This document shows, piece by piece, positions 27,031 to 36,641 of a stretch of DNA of 64,000 bases. The position numbers and the translations under genes were made by a program. Source of the DNA: an uncultured bacterium (GTDB lineage: Bacteria; Cyanobacteriota; Vampirovibrionia; Gastranaerophilales; Gastranaerophilaceae); NCBI GenBank assembly GCA_948964545.1, contig CAREDV010000004.1:1-64000 (forward strand), given 5' to 3'. Below the pieces are notes generated by a model, which did not search any database, was not told the DNA's origin, and saw only the letters and a list, made by a program, of their open reading frames with translations. Positions within the stretch are counted from its first letter, which is position 1. The number at the start of each line of letters is the position of its first letter.

Positions 27031-27894
27031 TTATTTAATATTCCAAAAATACCGCTTCATTTTGTCAATAAGTCCAAGTTTCTTAAACCCGCCTTGTTTG
27101 ACAGAAACAATCTTAACTTCTTCAGGCTGAACTGTTCTTGAATATTTATTCTCGGGTTCACCGAAAAGCATCATATAAGAAGCTTTATAACCCGCTGGAA
27201 CTTGCAAATATTCCGATAGTTCAGGCATTATTTTAATACAAAATTCGCCCAAACCGCACCAGCAAGTGCCGATTCCCATACTTTGCGCGTAAAGTTCAAA
27301 ATAACTCAATGCAATTGTCGGATCAATTTCATAGCATGGTGCATCAACAGGAGTTGAAACAACAAGCAAGTGAGGAGCTGTTCTAAATACTATATCTTCT
27401 CCATTAACAAATCTTTTTGTATATCTGCCGAATTTATCCACAAGCGGTTTAACTGGTTTTTTAGTCAATGCATCAAGAATTTTACCGTTTACATGAGAAC
27501 GAAATTCATTCATAACCTCAATATCATCAATAAAAGAAAAATGAAGTCTGTGGTTATTGCATCCTGTCGGGATAAATTTAAGCATGTCTTTTAATTTTTG
27601 CATTTTATCTGACGAAACATTTTCTTGTTTATAATGTCTTACACTTCTACGAGATTTGATTAGATTTAACACACTGTCAGGATTTTGTGACCAGATGGCA
27701 TCAGAATTTTCAGGATTCTTACCGCATACAGACAACGCACCGACAGGGCAGATTGCCATACAGTGCTGACATTTAAAACATTTTTTCTCATCCATTACAG
27801 GAATTTTATTTTCATTAAATTTAATAGCATCTGCAGAACAATCTTTGATACAAAGTCCGCAGTGAATACATTTTTCTTCATCAATTTTAAACAT
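27031..27894 (-). CDS. Ferredoxin-nitroreductase fusion
   Basis: Residues 1-55 form a 2x[4Fe-4S] ferredoxin domain (CIHCGLCIKDCSADA and CFKCQHCMAICPVGA). Residues about 80-260 are an FMN-dependent nitroreductase fold (IKSRRSVRHYK, IPTGCNNHRLHFS, GIGTCWCGLGEF). These fusions are common in anaerobes and reduce unidentified electron acceptors, using ferredoxin-type electron transfer. A TATATT lies six bases before the ATG. It is divergent from the second TolC gene. Confidence 0.88.
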   Translation of the reverse strand: MFKIDEEKCIHCGLCIKDCSADAIKFNENKIPVMDEKKCFKCQHCMAICPVGALSVCGKNPENSDAIWSQNPDSVLNLIKSRRSVRHYKQENVSSDKMQKLKDMLKFIPTGCNNHRLHFSFIDDIEVMNEFRSHVNGKILDALTKKPVKPLVDKFGRYTKRFVNGEDIVFRTAPHLLVVSTPVDAPCYEIDPTIALSYFELYAQSMGIGTCWCGLGEFCIKIMPELSEYLQVPAGYKASYMMLFGEPENKYSRTVQPEEVKIVSVKQGGFKKLGLIDKMKRYFWNIK

Positions 27895-27942
27895 ATTTAT
27901 AATATACCTTAAAAAAAATTTTAATGATATACTTTTATAGGT

Positions 27943-29244
27943 ATGAAAAAAGTTTTAATAGTTTTATTGACAATTTTATTATGTCAAAGTGCTTATTCAG
28001 AAGAAATTACAAAAGTATCTTTGCAAGATGCACTTACTATTGCTGTCCAGAATAATATTGATTATCAGGCTTCAAAAATCAATTTTGATATAGGAAGAAA
28101 TAAAGTCAGGATTTCAAACAAACTTCAAAATCCTGATATTAATACCTTTTTTAATATTGGAGATATAGGAATTGGAAACCCTCAAATTTTAGGCGTTTCA
28201 GAAACAATTGAAATTGCTAAACGTGATGCGCGAAAAAAACTTGCTCAAGCAAATTTAGAACTTACAAAAAAAAATCTTGAATATATAGAATTTGATTTAA
28301 AAATGGATGTTCGCGAAGCATACGTAAATCTAGTTGCTGCAAAGGAAATTTTAATAACGCTTGAAGCTCGTCAAAAACTTCTTAATGACCTTTTAAACAT
28401 TGCGAAAAAACGCGTGTCGGCTGGAGAAGTTGAAGAAATAGACGTAATTCAAACAGAAATTTCACTCAATCAGCTTGTAATACAAGTTAACTCTCAAAAA
28501 GCCAATGTTAAAAGTGCAATGCTTAATTTCAACAAAGTTATTAATGCAAATAATTCAAACATAAAATATGATGCAGAAGACGAAAATTTCTCTGATAAAG
28601 AAGATTTTTTGGCATTACTAAGTCCTAAACCACTTGATAAACTTCCCTCATTTGATTCAATATTACAAAATTCAATAAAAAACAGATTTGACATAAAAAT
28701 AGCGTTGCAAGAAATTGATGTAGCGAAAAAAAATCTTTCTTACACTGAACGTTTAAGAGTTCCTGATATTCAACTAATAGGCGGGTATGGATTTATGACA
28801 AAAAATATGAGCGAATCAGGCTCGTATATGAACGGTGCTTATGCTGGTGCAAATCTTGTTAATATACCGCTTTTTTATACATATCAACCTGAAATTCAAA
28901 ACGCTAAAATGGAACTTGAACAGGCACAGTTGAATTATATATCCACAGAAAACAAGGCTCTTAATGATTTGCAAAGTGCTTATGAAAAATTTTTAACAGC
29001 ACAAATCAATCTCAATTATTATAATGATAATTTGTTAAAAAATTCAAAAGAAATGATTAAAGCCGCTAAAAAAAATTATGCAGAAGGGAAATCAAGTCTT
29101 ACTACTTTAATCGTAATGGAACAGTCTTATCGTTCGATTAATGCAGGTTATATTTATGCACTTGCAGATTATTATAACTGCTGGATTACTTTCTTAAGAG
29201 AAGTTAACGCAGAAAATTTTGACTTATTAGAAGAAAGAATATAA
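27943..29244 (+). CDS. TolC-family outer-membrane efflux protein (second copy)
   Basis: Paralogue of the gene at 16262. Signal peptide about 1-19 (LCQSAYS), then TolC/OEP repeats with DALTIAVQNNIDYQASKINFD and long coiled-coil hairpins, and the shared landmark PLFYTYQPEIQNAKMELEQAQLNY. No pump or adaptor gene is adjacent. It could serve a type I or RND system encoded elsewhere. Confidence 0.85.
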   Translation: MKKVLIVLLTILLCQSAYSEEITKVSLQDALTIAVQNNIDYQASKINFDIGRNKVRISNKLQNPDINTFFNIGDIGIGNPQILGVSETIEIAKRDARKKLAQANLELTKKNLEYIEFDLKMDVREAYVNLVAAKEILITLEARQKLLNDLLNIAKKRVSAGEVEEIDVIQTEISLNQLVIQVNSQKANVKSAMLNFNKVINANNSNIKYDAEDENFSDKEDFLALLSPKPLDKLPSFDSILQNSIKNRFDIKIALQEIDVAKKNLSYTERLRVPDIQLIGGYGFMTKNMSESGSYMNGAYAGANLVNIPLFYTYQPEIQNAKMELEQAQLNYISTENKALNDLQSAYEKFLTAQINLNYYNDNLLKNSKEMIKAAKKNYAEGKSSLTTLIVMEQSYRSINAGYIYALADYYNCWITFLREVNAENFDLLEERI

Positions 29245-29270
29245 AAAAAGCTCCTTTAGGGAGCTTTTTT
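29245..29270. terminator. Bidirectional terminator after the second TolC gene
   Basis: AAAAAGCTCC / GGAGCTTTTT with loop TTTAG, A- and T-runs on both sides. It serves both convergent genes; the stop codon of the adhesin lies in it. Confidence 0.85.
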
Positions 29271-32200
29271 ATTCTTCTTGTACCGTTGCCGTCATGTTCG
29301 GGATTGCCTGTGCTAGCGGTTCACCGTTATTTAGTAAACTTAAGTATAGAAGTTTGTTTGCCGTTGCTTTATCAAGATTCATAAACTGAGCCCCAGCTTT
29401 TACATCACTTGCTGATACAATTTTAACTTCTGCGTTAACTTCCAAATCACCATATTTGATGTGTACAGGAACAACATCGCCAACTTTTAATTTCTTGTTA
29501 TGTTTCAATGAAACACCGCCTCTTGAGATGTCTGTTATAGCAACTACATCATTGTTTGATGATTCAAATACTATAGGATTGTCAGTTTCATCAGCATTAA
29601 ATCTCATATATTGACGTTTATCGATTGAATCAATTTTATCTGTAACAACACGTTGTTTATATAAGTCTTTAAAGTCAACAACAGGCAATTCTGGTTTGTT
29701 ATCATCATCTGTGTCGGTATCGGTATCCACATCAGTATCACTGTCTGTATCAGTATCTATATCCGTATCAGTATCGGTATCTGTATCAATATCTGTGTCG
29801 GTGTCAATATCCGTATCGGTATCCACATCAGTATCAGTATCGTTGTCTGTATCGGTGTCGTTATCAGTATCACTATCAGTATCACTATCAGTATCAGTAT
29901 CCATATCAGTGTCACTGTCTGTGTCGGTATCAATGTCAGTATCGGTATCTACGTCTGTGTCGGTATCGATATCAGTGTCAGTGTCGAGATCGGTATCGGT
30001 ATCGTTGTCTGTATCGGTATCGTTATCCGTATCAATGTCAGTATCAGTATCCACATCAGTGTCACTGTCTGTATCGGTATCGATATCAGTATCGGTGTCT
30101 ACGTCTGTGTCGGTATCGGTGTCAATATCAGTGTCGGTGTCAATATCCGTATCAGTATCCGCATCCGTATCAGTATCGTTGTCTGTATCGGTATCATTAT
30201 CCGTATCCATGTCAGTATCAGTATCCACATCAGTGTCACTGTCTGTGTCGGTGTCAATGTCAGTATCGGTATCTACGTCTGTGTCGGTATCGGTGTCAAT
30301 ATCGGTGTCGGTATCGATATCAGTGTCACTGTCGAGATCGGTATCGGTATCGTTGTCTGTATCGGTATCATTATCCGTATCAACGACAATTTCTTTATCT
30401 TCAGGTACTACAAGGTTATCATCATCTTCTTCAGATCCTGGCTGACCATTATTTTTTACACCGTCGTAATCTTTATCATTACCTTGAGAACTTCCGCCAT
30501 AATAGTAATTACGATCTTCAGCATCTTCTCCGATTGCTAAAACATCTTCGGGTCTGACAGCTTTTGCTCTGATTGAAATATCTTTACCTGTAAGGGTTTT
30601 AATCGGATTTGTTGTTCCGTCTTTTACATAAGTTGAAACACCGCCTTCTCTATGTTTACCCATATTGAAGTAGTAACCGCCTGCGTAAGCATTATCTGCA
30701 ACAAGAGTTAAGTCTTGTTCGTGAGCAGGTCTGCCTTCACCTTTTCCTTTAATTCTGCCGTTTTTAACAACAATTGTAGAATCTGCCGCGTGTTCATATT
30801 CGGGAGCTTCAGACGGAATTAATTTGCTTCCTAAATCTAAAGCTGTTAATTTAACTTTATTCGGAGCAATATTTCTGTTTACTCCATAATAATCACTCGG
30901 ATATGTAGGAACAATACCTAAATTATTGATATACAGATTCTTGCCGCGGGTTGTAATGTTTATATTATTTGGAGCAGTAGTTTCTCTAATATATGTATCA
31001 CCTGAGAACTCTGCATTAATATTTCCTGTTCTTGAAATTAACGCACAAACATTTGTATTAAGTTTTTTACCGTTATCTGCATCCATTCCTTTAACATTGA
31101 TATCTTTAATTGCAAGCATATCAACGCCCTGACGTGGTCTGTTTATGTGATTAAGATCATGCGGTTTTGTTGCATCATCACCGTTAAATATCGGAGATAC
31201 ACCGTTTTGTCTAAATGTCAAAGCTCTGCCTGTTTCGCCGATATTACCGCTTGAAATAATAGAAATTCCCGTACCTTCAACATTCGGTTTATTTTTGTCA
31301 GATGCTCTGTTTACGATATTAAAAGCTTTTGAGCCTTTAACCGAACTGTCGGCAAGAAGAATAACTTTACCATCAGCTTTAATCTGGTCAACATTCAAAT
31401 TTGTATCTAAACTTGCAAGATTTACAAGTGAATTTCTGCCTGAACTTATTGCTTTAACAGTACCTGCAATATTTGTATTAATTGATTTAGTCAAATCTCT
31501 TGCATTTGTTCCGATACCTGTACATACACCACCGTCACAGTTTCCAAGATCTCTGCCTATAGAACCGTTTTTAGTGTTAATATCCAAATTACCGTTTGCT
31601 TTGATAAGATTAGCTTTTGTACCGTAGTTGTAAACATTTCCATTATCAACTTTAATATTAACATTACCGGTTGAGTTTAAGAAATCTTTGCCTGTATTGT
31701 AGCCTATTACAACATTAGAATTTTTATTGTTAATGTTGATACCTTTAGCGTTAACATGACCTCTGACTTTAATGCCGTCTGCACCGCTGTTTGTTATATA
31801 AGCTGCATTAGTTTTATCGGTTAATACAGCTCCGTTTTCAATAACAATACCTTTTGAACCTGTATTTGTAACAATCAGGTCACCATTTGTATTTGTTAAT
31901 TTACCTGTTGATGCAATTAAAATCCCGTCACCCGTATTATCAAGTGAGAGTACACCGTTTTTGTTCTGCATATTACCGGAAACATTAATGCTTCCATCTT
32001 TATTTACAAGTAAAGTTTTTCCGTCGGCATTCAAAGTTTTACCTGAAACTGTTATACCTTTTGAACCTTCATTTGTAATTTCAATATTGCCTTTGCCAAA
32101 ATTTTTCAATGTACCTGCAACGTTAGTACCGCCTTCAGCACCGTAAGAAACGATTTTAATATTCCCGTTTGAATTTGTGTATGAATTTGCATTCATATTA

Positions 32201-32892
32201 TCAGCATTAACAAGTTTATCAAACAATGTTTTTGCCTGTGCGTGTGAAATAAGTTTTGTTGCATCTTTTACACCCGCCATAACAAGAGCATTGTTTGAAA
32301 TATCAACATTAGCAGCGTCAATATTTACAAAATTACGTGCGAGAACACTACCGTCGATTTTAACCGTTGCATCGCCATGCCCGAGACGTTCTGCATATTT
32401 TGATGTTAAAGAAGGAACTCTTACATCACTTTTATATTTTTCATAAGATGTACTGTCAGGAGTGTAAACCGATAAAGAACCTACGTTCAATACACCGCTT
32501 GACCCTACAACCATACCTTTCGGCGAAATAAATACAACATGCCCGTTACTATTTAAGTTACCATCTTTAGTAACAGCATTTACGATACCGTTTATATTAA
32601 TCTCATTATCAATAAGATTTAAAAATGTCGTAATATCTTTGCCTTTAACCGCATCATGGAATATCAAATTGGCAATATCGCCCTCGCTTAAATTAAAATA
32701 TGGTCCTTTTCTAAAACCTATGTCACCATTTGATGCATCGGGAGAAATATCATATATGTTTCCATCTTGAACAACTCCCGCACCTGGTATATTAGTTGCT
32801 AAAACCTGTAAACAGAACGACTGCTGTAAAAAGAAAGATAATGTTAGTGCAGATGCAACAACTTTTCTTTTACCGTCTTTTATCTGAAGCAT
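29269..32892 (-). CDS. TPS/LktA-like filamentous adhesin with Asp-Thr repeats and a C-terminal PilZ domain
   Basis: ATG at 32892 follows AAAGGA; upstream codons are leader. A signal segment (about 10-35, VVASALTLSFFLQQSFCLQVLA) precedes a filamentous-haemagglutinin N-terminal (TPS) domain (about 40-165: EININGIVNAV, GHVVFISPKGMVVGSSGVLNVGSL). Beta-helical GI.V/N.G repeats run to about 800. A run of about 230 residues in which nearly every second residue is Asp (about 834-1063) follows, then a domain with RQYMR (about 1095) and DISRGG (about 1120). These are the RxxxR and DxSxxG motifs of c-di-GMP-binding PilZ. TPS proteins are exported adhesins, so a PilZ at the end is odd. No TpsB partner is in the window. 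Confidence 0.85.
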   Translation of the reverse strand: MLQIKDGKRKVVASALTLSFFLQQSFCLQVLATNIPGAGVVQDGNIYDISPDASNGDIGFRKGPYFNLSEGDIANLIFHDAVKGKDITTFLNLIDNEININGIVNAVTKDGNLNSNGHVVFISPKGMVVGSSGVLNVGSLSVYTPDSTSYEKYKSDVRVPSLTSKYAERLGHGDATVKIDGSVLARNFVNIDAANVDISNNALVMAGVKDATKLISHAQAKTLFDKLVNADNMNANSYTNSNGNIKIVSYGAEGGTNVAGTLKNFGKGNIEITNEGSKGITVSGKTLNADGKTLLVNKDGSINVSGNMQNKNGVLSLDNTGDGILIASTGKLTNTNGDLIVTNTGSKGIVIENGAVLTDKTNAAYITNSGADGIKVRGHVNAKGININNKNSNVVIGYNTGKDFLNSTGNVNIKVDNGNVYNYGTKANLIKANGNLDINTKNGSIGRDLGNCDGGVCTGIGTNARDLTKSINTNIAGTVKAISSGRNSLVNLASLDTNLNVDQIKADGKVILLADSSVKGSKAFNIVNRASDKNKPNVEGTGISIISSGNIGETGRALTFRQNGVSPIFNGDDATKPHDLNHINRPRQGVDMLAIKDINVKGMDADNGKKLNTNVCALISRTGNINAEFSGDTYIRETTAPNNINITTRGKNLYINNLGIVPTYPSDYYGVNRNIAPNKVKLTALDLGSKLIPSEAPEYEHAADSTIVVKNGRIKGKGEGRPAHEQDLTLVADNAYAGGYYFNMGKHREGGVSTYVKDGTTNPIKTLTGKDISIRAKAVRPEDVLAIGEDAEDRNYYYGGSSQGNDKDYDGVKNNGQPGSEEDDDNLVVPEDKEIVVDTDNDTDTDNDTDTDLDSDTDIDTDTDIDTDTDTDVDTDTDIDTDTDSDTDVDTDTDMDTDNDTDTDNDTDTDADTDTDIDTDTDIDTDTDTDVDTDTDIDTDTDSDTDVDTDTDIDTDNDTDTDNDTDTDLDTDTDIDTDTDVDTDTDIDTDTDSDTDMDTDTDSDTDSDTDNDTDTDNDTDTDVDTDTDIDTDTDIDTDTDTDTDIDTDTDSDTDVDTDTDTDDDNKPELPVVDFKDLYKQRVVTDKIDSIDKRQYMRFNADETDNPIVFESSNNDVVAITDISRGGVSLKHNKKLKVGDVVPVHIKYGDLEVNAEVKIVSASDVKAGAQFMNLDKATANKLLYLSLLNNGEPLAQAIPNMTATVQEE
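29703..30390 (-). repeat. Asp-Thr coding tandem repeat with 58-residue higher-order unit
   Basis: About 690 bases of near-perfect GA(T/C)AC(T/C/A/G) hexamer repeats inside the adhesin gene. Blocks starting DTDNDTDTDNDTDTD recur every 58, 58 and about 54 residues, so the array grew by duplication of a unit of about 174 bp. The other strand reads as a spurious Ser-Val ORF. Confidence 0.9.
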
Positions 32893-33030
32893 GTTTATAT
32901 ATCCTTTCAAATTCCCTAATCAATATGTGACAATTTTAGCAAGAGCACAAATGATTTTCCATTTTTTATTACAATTATTTAATATATTTAAAGCTGTAAA
33001 AAAAATTTTTTGCCAATATGTAAATAAATA

Positions 33031-34491
33031 TTAACCAATTTCAGGACGTTTCATCACTGTTTTGGCTAAAGTAAAATAAATTCCATAAAAAATAACAAGT
33101 AAACTTAACATCTCAAATAACGCAGGCAATGATAAGAAATTTTTATATAAATAATAAATTGCTACGCAAGGAATTAAAGATAAAAATATTCTGTTTAAGG
33201 TTAATTTCGGATAAATAAGTCTTAATCCAGGCAATACAATAAGTGTACTCAATAAGAAATATAAAAAGTTTGCAGACAATGTTGCAATTCCGACCCCAAC
33301 AAGTCCATATTGCGGTATTAAAATAATATTTAAGACTACTCCAACAATACCAGATATTAACTTAATTATAAAATCTATGTAAGTTCTATTTGCAAGGTGA
33401 TACTGCAGAGTTGTGTAATCAGCAAGCGCCATAAAAAATGTTCCGAATGCAAAATATGGAACAAGCTTAAAAGCATCCAAAAACTTATCGTTAGATGAAA
33501 GCATTTGAACATAATCAGTTGAATATAAAGATATTACAGTAATTACAGGCAGTGCAATTAAAACAAAATATCCTATAAATCTTGAAATCAGTGGTCTTAC
33601 ATCAATTTTTTCTTCGTACATATTAATTATACGAGGTATAGCAGCTACTGTAATTATCGAAAAGATAGTCATTAATAAAGGCAGAGTAAGCCCGTATGCA
33701 ACCCCGACAATTCCTACTTGAGAAAATCCATGGATACTGTTCATAATAAATTTGTTGCTCTGATTGATAATCCATGCACTTAAAGAAGTTGCCGCAATCG
33801 GAACTCCATACATCATAATCGGCATAACAGAATGCCACTCGATTTTTTGCAATCGAAACCATGACAAAATATTGCTCTGAAAAATTAAAAGTATATCAGT
33901 CAGCGTAATTGAAACTGCCATTCCCAAAAGCAAAGCAATTGCACCTAAATGGCAAACTTTCACAAAAAATATAGACAATAAAATTGTCATAAACTGGTTT
34001 GCAATAGTTGATACTGTAAACGCAATTGATTTTAACTGTGCACGCAATAGCTGGAATAACAAAGCTCTTATCGCAACAGGAATAATCAATAATAAAATTG
34101 CAAAAAAGTATTTTACGGGAATATGAAAAAAGTCATAGAAATTCTGCCTGAAAATAAACGCCAGAACAAACATTAAACAAATATTTGAAACAAGCATTGT
34201 CACAAGAGTTGTTAAGTATTTAGGCATATCCTGAGTCATTTGGTGGTGTTTAAAAAATCTCAAACCAGACAAGCCGACCCAATCGGAAAATATAATACAC
34301 AGAAATGATAAAACAGCGATTGAAAGCGAATATAATCCGTATTGTTCGGGGGATAAAAGACTTGTATATACAGGAACAATGATTGCATTGCCGAGCATTC
34401 CTATAATCTTCGACGGTGAATATTTCATCATATCTCTGAATATTGCTTTTAACTGTTCTTTTTCAACTTCTCTGTTTTCTACAAATTCCAT
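33031..34491 (-). CDS. Polysaccharide flippase-like membrane protein (MOP/Wzx type)
   Basis: Integral inner-membrane protein of 486 residues with about 12-14 hydrophobic helices and the oligosaccharide-flippase N-terminus (YSPSKIIGMLGNAIIVPVYTSLLSPEQYGLYSLS). Wzx-like proteins flip lipid-linked glycans across the membrane. It is the last gene of the pilus/rimO cluster, three bases after rimO. Substrate unknown; a role in pilin glycan or surface glycan export is inference. Confidence 0.85.
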   Translation of the reverse strand: MEFVENREVEKEQLKAIFRDMMKYSPSKIIGMLGNAIIVPVYTSLLSPEQYGLYSLSIAVLSFLCIIFSDWVGLSGLRFFKHHQMTQDMPKYLTTLVTMLVSNICLMFVLAFIFRQNFYDFFHIPVKYFFAILLLIIPVAIRALLFQLLRAQLKSIAFTVSTIANQFMTILLSIFFVKVCHLGAIALLLGMAVSITLTDILLIFQSNILSWFRLQKIEWHSVMPIMMYGVPIAATSLSAWIINQSNKFIMNSIHGFSQVGIVGVAYGLTLPLLMTIFSIITVAAIPRIINMYEEKIDVRPLISRFIGYFVLIALPVITVISLYSTDYVQMLSSNDKFLDAFKLVPYFAFGTFFMALADYTTLQYHLANRTYIDFIIKLISGIVGVVLNIILIPQYGLVGVGIATLSANFLYFLLSTLIVLPGLRLIYPKLTLNRIFLSLIPCVAIYYLYKNFLSLPALFEMLSLLVIFYGIYFTLAKTVMKRPEIG

Positions 34492-34494
34492 AAC

Positions 34495-35796
34495 TTATCC
34501 TTGTATAGTGCCAAACAAATCATATTCATCAGCACGTTCTATCAAAACATTTTCGATATCGCCTGGAACTACCTGTTCATCAGATGATGCATAAACCATT
34601 CCGTCGATTTCAGGCGCATCGTGCTGAGAGCGCATTAATACTACTCCGTCATCAGTATAACCCTCTACAATACATGGAACAGTTCTGCCAACATAGCTTT
34701 CATTAATCTCTTTTGAAATTTTCTGCTGTAACTTCATAAGCTTATTACGTCTCTGCTTCTTAACCTTAGCCGAAACATGCTCAGACATTGAATAAGATGC
34801 AGTATCTTTTTCTCTTGAATATTCAAAGACACCCATTTTTTCAAATCTCATCTTTTTAACAAATTCATAAAGTTCATTAAACTGTTCATCAGTTTCACCA
34901 GGATAGCCGACAATAAATGCAGTTCTTATTGCAACATCAGGGATTCTTTCCCTAATTTTATTTACAAGAACCTCATAATCCATAACAGGACGACGCATTG
35001 CTTTTAGAATATCAGCATTACAATGCTGAAGCGGAATATCTACATATTTTGCAACCTTATCCAAACGTGCCATTGCATCAATAAGTTCATCAGACATTTG
35101 CGACGGATATGCATACATAATTCTAATCCAGCCCAAGCCGTCGATTTCGTTTAACTTTTCAAGCAATTGAGGCAGTGCCTGTTTTCCATACAAATCAATT
35201 CCGTATCCTGTTGTATCCTGCGCAATCAGAACAATTTCCGTTACACCTTTTTTAACAAGCCCTTTTGCTTCTTCAATAATACTCTCCATTGTGCGTGAAT
35301 GGTATTCGCCTCTCAAATTCGGGATAATACAATATCCGCAGTGGTAATTACATCCGTCAGCGATTTTTATATAAGAGCTTGCGCCGACCGTAATCTGTTG
35401 TCTTTCAATATTTTCGGGATAAATATAATCGGGTTTTTCTGAAACTTTTGAAACATAACCGTTAGACACCTGTTCTACCACGTTAACAATTTCCTTAATA
35501 TCAGAAGTTCCGACCATGCCAGCAATTTCAGGTATAGCTTTTTTTAATTCACCCTTATATTTTTGCGGCAGACACCCAGTTACAATAACTTTTTTTCCGC
35601 TTTGAGCAACCTGCAGAATTGTCTGGACAGATTCCTGCTCAGCATCATGAATAAATGAACAGGTATTTATAACAACTATATCTGCATCATTCTCATCCAA
35701 AGTAACTTCATGCCCTTTTTGAGCAAGCAGTCCGAGCATTAATTCACTATCTACCAGATTTTTCGCACATCCATGATTTAATAAAGCAACTTTCAT
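34495..35796 (-). CDS. rimO: Ribosomal protein S12 methylthiotransferase RimO
   Basis: Radical-SAM enzyme adding a methylthio group to an Asp of ribosomal protein S12. Three domains are visible: an N-terminal UPF0004 domain with LLNHGCAKNLVDSE (auxiliary cluster cysteines), the radical-SAM core with CNYHCGYC (CX3CX2C), and a C-terminal TRAM domain. The 'GCAKN.VDSE' start is typical of RimO rather than MiaB. I start at ATG 35796, which has GAGG eight bases upstream; the longer frame adds residues not seen in the family. Confidence 0.93.
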   Translation of the reverse strand: MKVALLNHGCAKNLVDSELMLGLLAQKGHEVTLDENDADIVVINTCSFIHDAEQESVQTILQVAQSGKKVIVTGCLPQKYKGELKKAIPEIAGMVGTSDIKEIVNVVEQVSNGYVSKVSEKPDYIYPENIERQQITVGASSYIKIADGCNYHCGYCIIPNLRGEYHSRTMESIIEEAKGLVKKGVTEIVLIAQDTTGYGIDLYGKQALPQLLEKLNEIDGLGWIRIMYAYPSQMSDELIDAMARLDKVAKYVDIPLQHCNADILKAMRRPVMDYEVLVNKIRERIPDVAIRTAFIVGYPGETDEQFNELYEFVKKMRFEKMGVFEYSREKDTASYSMSEHVSAKVKKQRRNKLMKLQQKISKEINESYVGRTVPCIVEGYTDDGVVLMRSQHDAPEIDGMVYASSDEQVVPGDIENVLIERADEYDLFGTIQG

Positions 35797-35835
35797 AAAA
35801 ATTTTCCTCTTTGAAATCACTTTAACATGAATAAA

Positions 35836-36639
35836 TTATTTTGTAATCCTTACTCTGGATAATTTAAACTTTATAAGCTTATTTTGCAAACAAAACGGCA
35901 GTCTTGAAACAAATTCCGCAAACTTTGCATCACGTCCGACACAATATGAAGGCTTAGGATTTTTCATAGCATCGACTTTAATTATCAAATCAACTACTTT
36001 TTCTACAGGGAGTCCTTTTTTACCGTTTTTAGATGCATTTGAAACCATATATTTCATTTCTGCATCATACCCCTTACAGCCTTCAATGGATGACTTATTG
36101 GATTCAATAGATTTTTCCCACAACGGAGTTGCAATAACCCCTGGTTTTATGGAGACCGCTTCCAAACCGCTTTCCAATGCCATTGCGTTAAACAAAATAT
36201 CCATAGCTCTTTTTGAAGCACAATATGGCGCAACAAAGGGAAAAATCCCAAAACTCGACATAGAACTTATATTAATCACTCTGCCTAAAAGCGGTAAAAG
36301 TCTTTGGGTAAAATCAAGATGTGAAAAAGTATTAACCTCGAACTGCTGCCTTACCCTGTCTACAGGCAACTGTTCCATTACACCTGCAACAACACATCCT
36401 GCAATATTAATCAGCGTATCAATCTTATCAGTTTTGGATTTGATATAAGCTGATGCCTGCGCAATTGTATCAGAACGCTCCATATCAATATAAAAAGGAA
36501 TTGCACCAATAGATTCCAATTCACCAGCATATTTTTCGTTTCGATAACCCGCAAAAACAATACTATCCTTGACAAGTCTTTTTAATAAAGCCTTGCCGAT
36601 ACCTGAAGTTGCGCCTGTTATAACATAAGTTTTTTTCAT
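35836..36639 (-). CDS. Short-chain dehydrogenase/reductase
   Basis: Classical SDR of 267 residues: cofactor motif TGATSGIGK (8-16), structural NIAG, catalytic Ser (ISSMSSFG) and YxxxK (YCASK). Substrate unknown. It sits between pilC and rimO in a leftward run with two-base spacing to pilC, so it is probably co-transcribed with pilus genes by proximity rather than function. Confidence 0.88.
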   Translation of the reverse strand: MKKTYVITGATSGIGKALLKRLVKDSIVFAGYRNEKYAGELESIGAIPFYIDMERSDTIAQASAYIKSKTDKIDTLINIAGCVVAGVMEQLPVDRVRQQFEVNTFSHLDFTQRLLPLLGRVINISSMSSFGIFPFVAPYCASKRAMDILFNAMALESGLEAVSIKPGVIATPLWEKSIESNKSSIEGCKGYDAEMKYMVSNASKNGKKGLPVEKVVDLIIKVDAMKNPKPSYCVGRDAKFAEFVSRLPFCLQNKLIKFKLSRVRITK

Positions 36640-36641
36640 TA

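Noticed and set aside
29696..30445. 249-aa Ser-Val repeat ORF on the plus strand
   Set aside because: It is the antisense reading of the Asp-Thr repeat array; no ribosome-binding site or signal peptide, and the minus-strand frame has flanking real domains.
32911..33030. Possible small gene between the adhesin and the flippase
   Set aside because: Only AT-rich, stop-rich DNA; best read as the adhesin promoter region and the flippase transcript end.
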